DNA from: Propionibacteriales bacterium
GTDB taxonomy: Bacteria; Actinomycetota; Actinomycetes; Propionibacteriales; Nocardioidaceae
DNA: 64,000 nt
Assembly (NCBI GenBank): GCA_026392415.1
Contig: JAPLCC010000049.1
Coordinates: forward strand, 45,174-109,173
Reading direction: 5' to 3'
The number at the start of each line of letters is the position of its first letter. The first letter of the stretch is position 1. The notes beneath the pieces were generated by a model, which had not been told where the DNA came from, ran no database searches, and saw only the letters and a list, made by a program, of their open reading frames with translations. Positions 62,905 through 64,000 of the stretch are shown piece by piece. The position numbers and the translations under genes were made by a program.

Positions 62905-64000
62905 ATGAGTAGCGAGTCCGGGACGTCAGCCAACCTCAGCCTCACGCGCGTCGAAGCAGAACACCGCGCGAGCGTGCTCACCGTGACGGCGTACGACATC
63001 GAGCTGGACCTGACCATCGGCGACGACGTGTTCACCTCCCGCACGACGATCAGGTTCTCCAGCGCCAGTGCCACGACGTTCGTGGACGTGAAGCCGCGGG
63101 AACTCCAAGGCATCACCCTCGACGGCGCGAGGATCGAACCCGGCACCCTGGACCGTGGCCGGGTCGCGCTCGAGCTCGGCAGCGGCGAGCACGAACTGGT
63201 CGTCCTCGCGACGATGCCCTTCCGCAACGACGGAGAAGGCCTGCACCGGATGGTCGACCCGGCCGATGGTCTGGCCTACGTCTACGGCATGTCCTTCATG
63301 GACGCGGCCCCCTCGATCTTCGCGTGCTTCGACCAGCCCGACCTCAAGGCGCCGTACACGATGCGGGTGACGGCTCCGGCCGACTGGATGGTCGTCGGAA
63401 ACGCACCGGCCCGCGAGGTCGGGTCCGACGCGACATCCCGTTGCTGGGAGCTGGGGCCCACTCCCCCGCTCTCGACGTACTTCGTCACCCTCGTCGCCGG
63501 TCCCTACCACCGCCTCACCGATGAACACGACGGCATTCCGCTCGGCCTCAGCTCAAGGCAGAGCCTGGCGACAACGCTCGATCGCGAAGCTGACGAGCTG
63601 TTCACCCTGACCCGGCAGTCCTTCGACGAGTTCCACAGGTTGTTCGGCGTCCGCTACCCGTTCGGCGACTACCACCAGGCGTTCGTCCCGGAGTTCAACG
63701 CCGGCGCCATGGAGAACCCCGGCTGCGTCACGATCCGCGACCCGCTGCTGTTCGAGGGCGCCAGCACCCGCGCCGATCGGAGCTTTCGCGCGGCCCTGAT
63801 CGCTCACGAGATGGCCCACCAGTGGTTCGGCAACATCGTCACCCCGCGGTGGTGGGACGACCTCTGGCTCAACGAGTCGTTCGCCGAGTACATGGGCTAC
63901 CGGGTGACCGCTGAGGCAACGCAGTACGACGACGCATGGCTGCACCAGTCCTACGCACGGCGGACCTGGGGCATCACCGCCGACTCCCGACCGACGACGC
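62905..64000 (+). CDS. pepN: Aminopeptidase N (M1 family), N-terminal part
   Basis: The gene runs off the window; 365 codons are visible and it is absent from the ORF track because no stop is reached. It shows the M1 substrate motif GAMEN (EFNAGAMENPG) and zinc site HEMAHQWFGN followed by NESFAEY, plus the N-terminal beta domain. It removes N-terminal residues from peptides in the cytosol and could finish degradation of proteasome products. TAGGCT 6 bases before ATG supports the start. Confidence 0.96.
   Translation, partial: MSSESGTSANLSLTRVEAEHRASVLTVTAYDIELDLTIGDDVFTSRTTIRFSSASATTFVDVKPRELQGITLDGARIEPGTLDRGRVALELGSGEHELVVLATMPFRNDGEGLHRMVDPADGLAYVYGMSFMDAAPSIFACFDQPDLKAPYTMRVTAPADWMVVGNAPAREVGSDATSRCWELGPTPPLSTYFVTLVAGPYHRLTDEHDGIPLGLSSRQSLATTLDREADELFTLTRQSFDEFHRLFGVRYPFGDYHQAFVPEFNAGAMENPGCVTIRDPLLFEGASTRADRSFRAALIAHEMAHQWFGNIVTPRWWDDLWLNESFAEYMGYRVTAEATQYDDAWLHQSYARRTWGITADSRPTT

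Overview
The window is high-GC, gene-dense DNA from an actinobacterium. It carries a complete Pup-proteasome locus (mpa, dop, pup, prcB, prcA, pafA, pafB, pafC), rbpA, a mycothiol-dependent maleylpyruvate isomerase-type protein, an F420-dependent oxidoreductase and a HelR-type RNA polymerase motor. Gene content and order fit the Nocardioidaceae (Nocardioides or a relative), although the genus is an inference. No IS element, prophage, CRISPR array, tRNA or rRNA was seen. Most long antisense ORFs in the track are GC-rich shadows.

Layout. 0-18.5 kb: a HAD hydrolase tail, a RecB-type Fe-S nuclease, a GTPase, a site-2 protease and the tRNA m1A methylase trmI. These are followed by the proteasome locus, an FKBP lipoprotein, pafBC, tatA, tatC, a diacylglycerol kinase and helY. 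Pup ends in Gly-Gly-Glu, so it should not need Dop deamidation. 18.5-29.5 kb: a MarR regulator and a signal-less AmiC/UrtA-like sensor face an approximately 9.2 kb minus-strand operon, urtABCDE-ureABC-ureFGD, which couples urea import to urease; ureE is absent and UreG has a His-rich C-terminal tail. 29.5-36 kb: a 5'-3' exonuclease, an Lrp regulator, a 420-base gap with a consensus promoter and a series of nested inverted repeats (candidate structured RNA), lnt-ppm-fxsA, rbpA with a SigR-type promoter, and an Atg22-like MFS transporter. 36-42 kb: a glycerophosphodiesterase, an HTH-MurA fusion behind a 12-bp palindrome, a zinc alcohol dehydrogenase, a DinB-like protein, two tiny ORFs missing from the track (41 and 43 aa) and sdaA. 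42-50 kb: a fatty-acid alpha-dioxygenase-like haem protein divergent from a P450 and an SDR (candidate oxylipin pathway), then an AraC regulator, a VOC protein, a short UvrA paralogue and another VOC protein. 50-57 kb: helR preceded by an exact 19-bp rifamycin-associated element (RAE), a secreted DUF1906 protein with two peptidoglycan-binding repeats, a DksA/TraR zinc-finger protein, and a DUF4331-TPR pair with strong hairpins. 57-64 kb: a fatty acid hydroxylase family protein, a VOC protein, an ABC-F ATPase, a luciferase-like F420 enzyme, a cyclophilin lipoprotein, an SDR and the start of pepN.

A general feature is that about 27 genes have a NANNNT hexamer (usually TAGNNT) 6-8 bases before the start codon. 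This is the geometry of leaderless transcription, and it helped choose several start codons.
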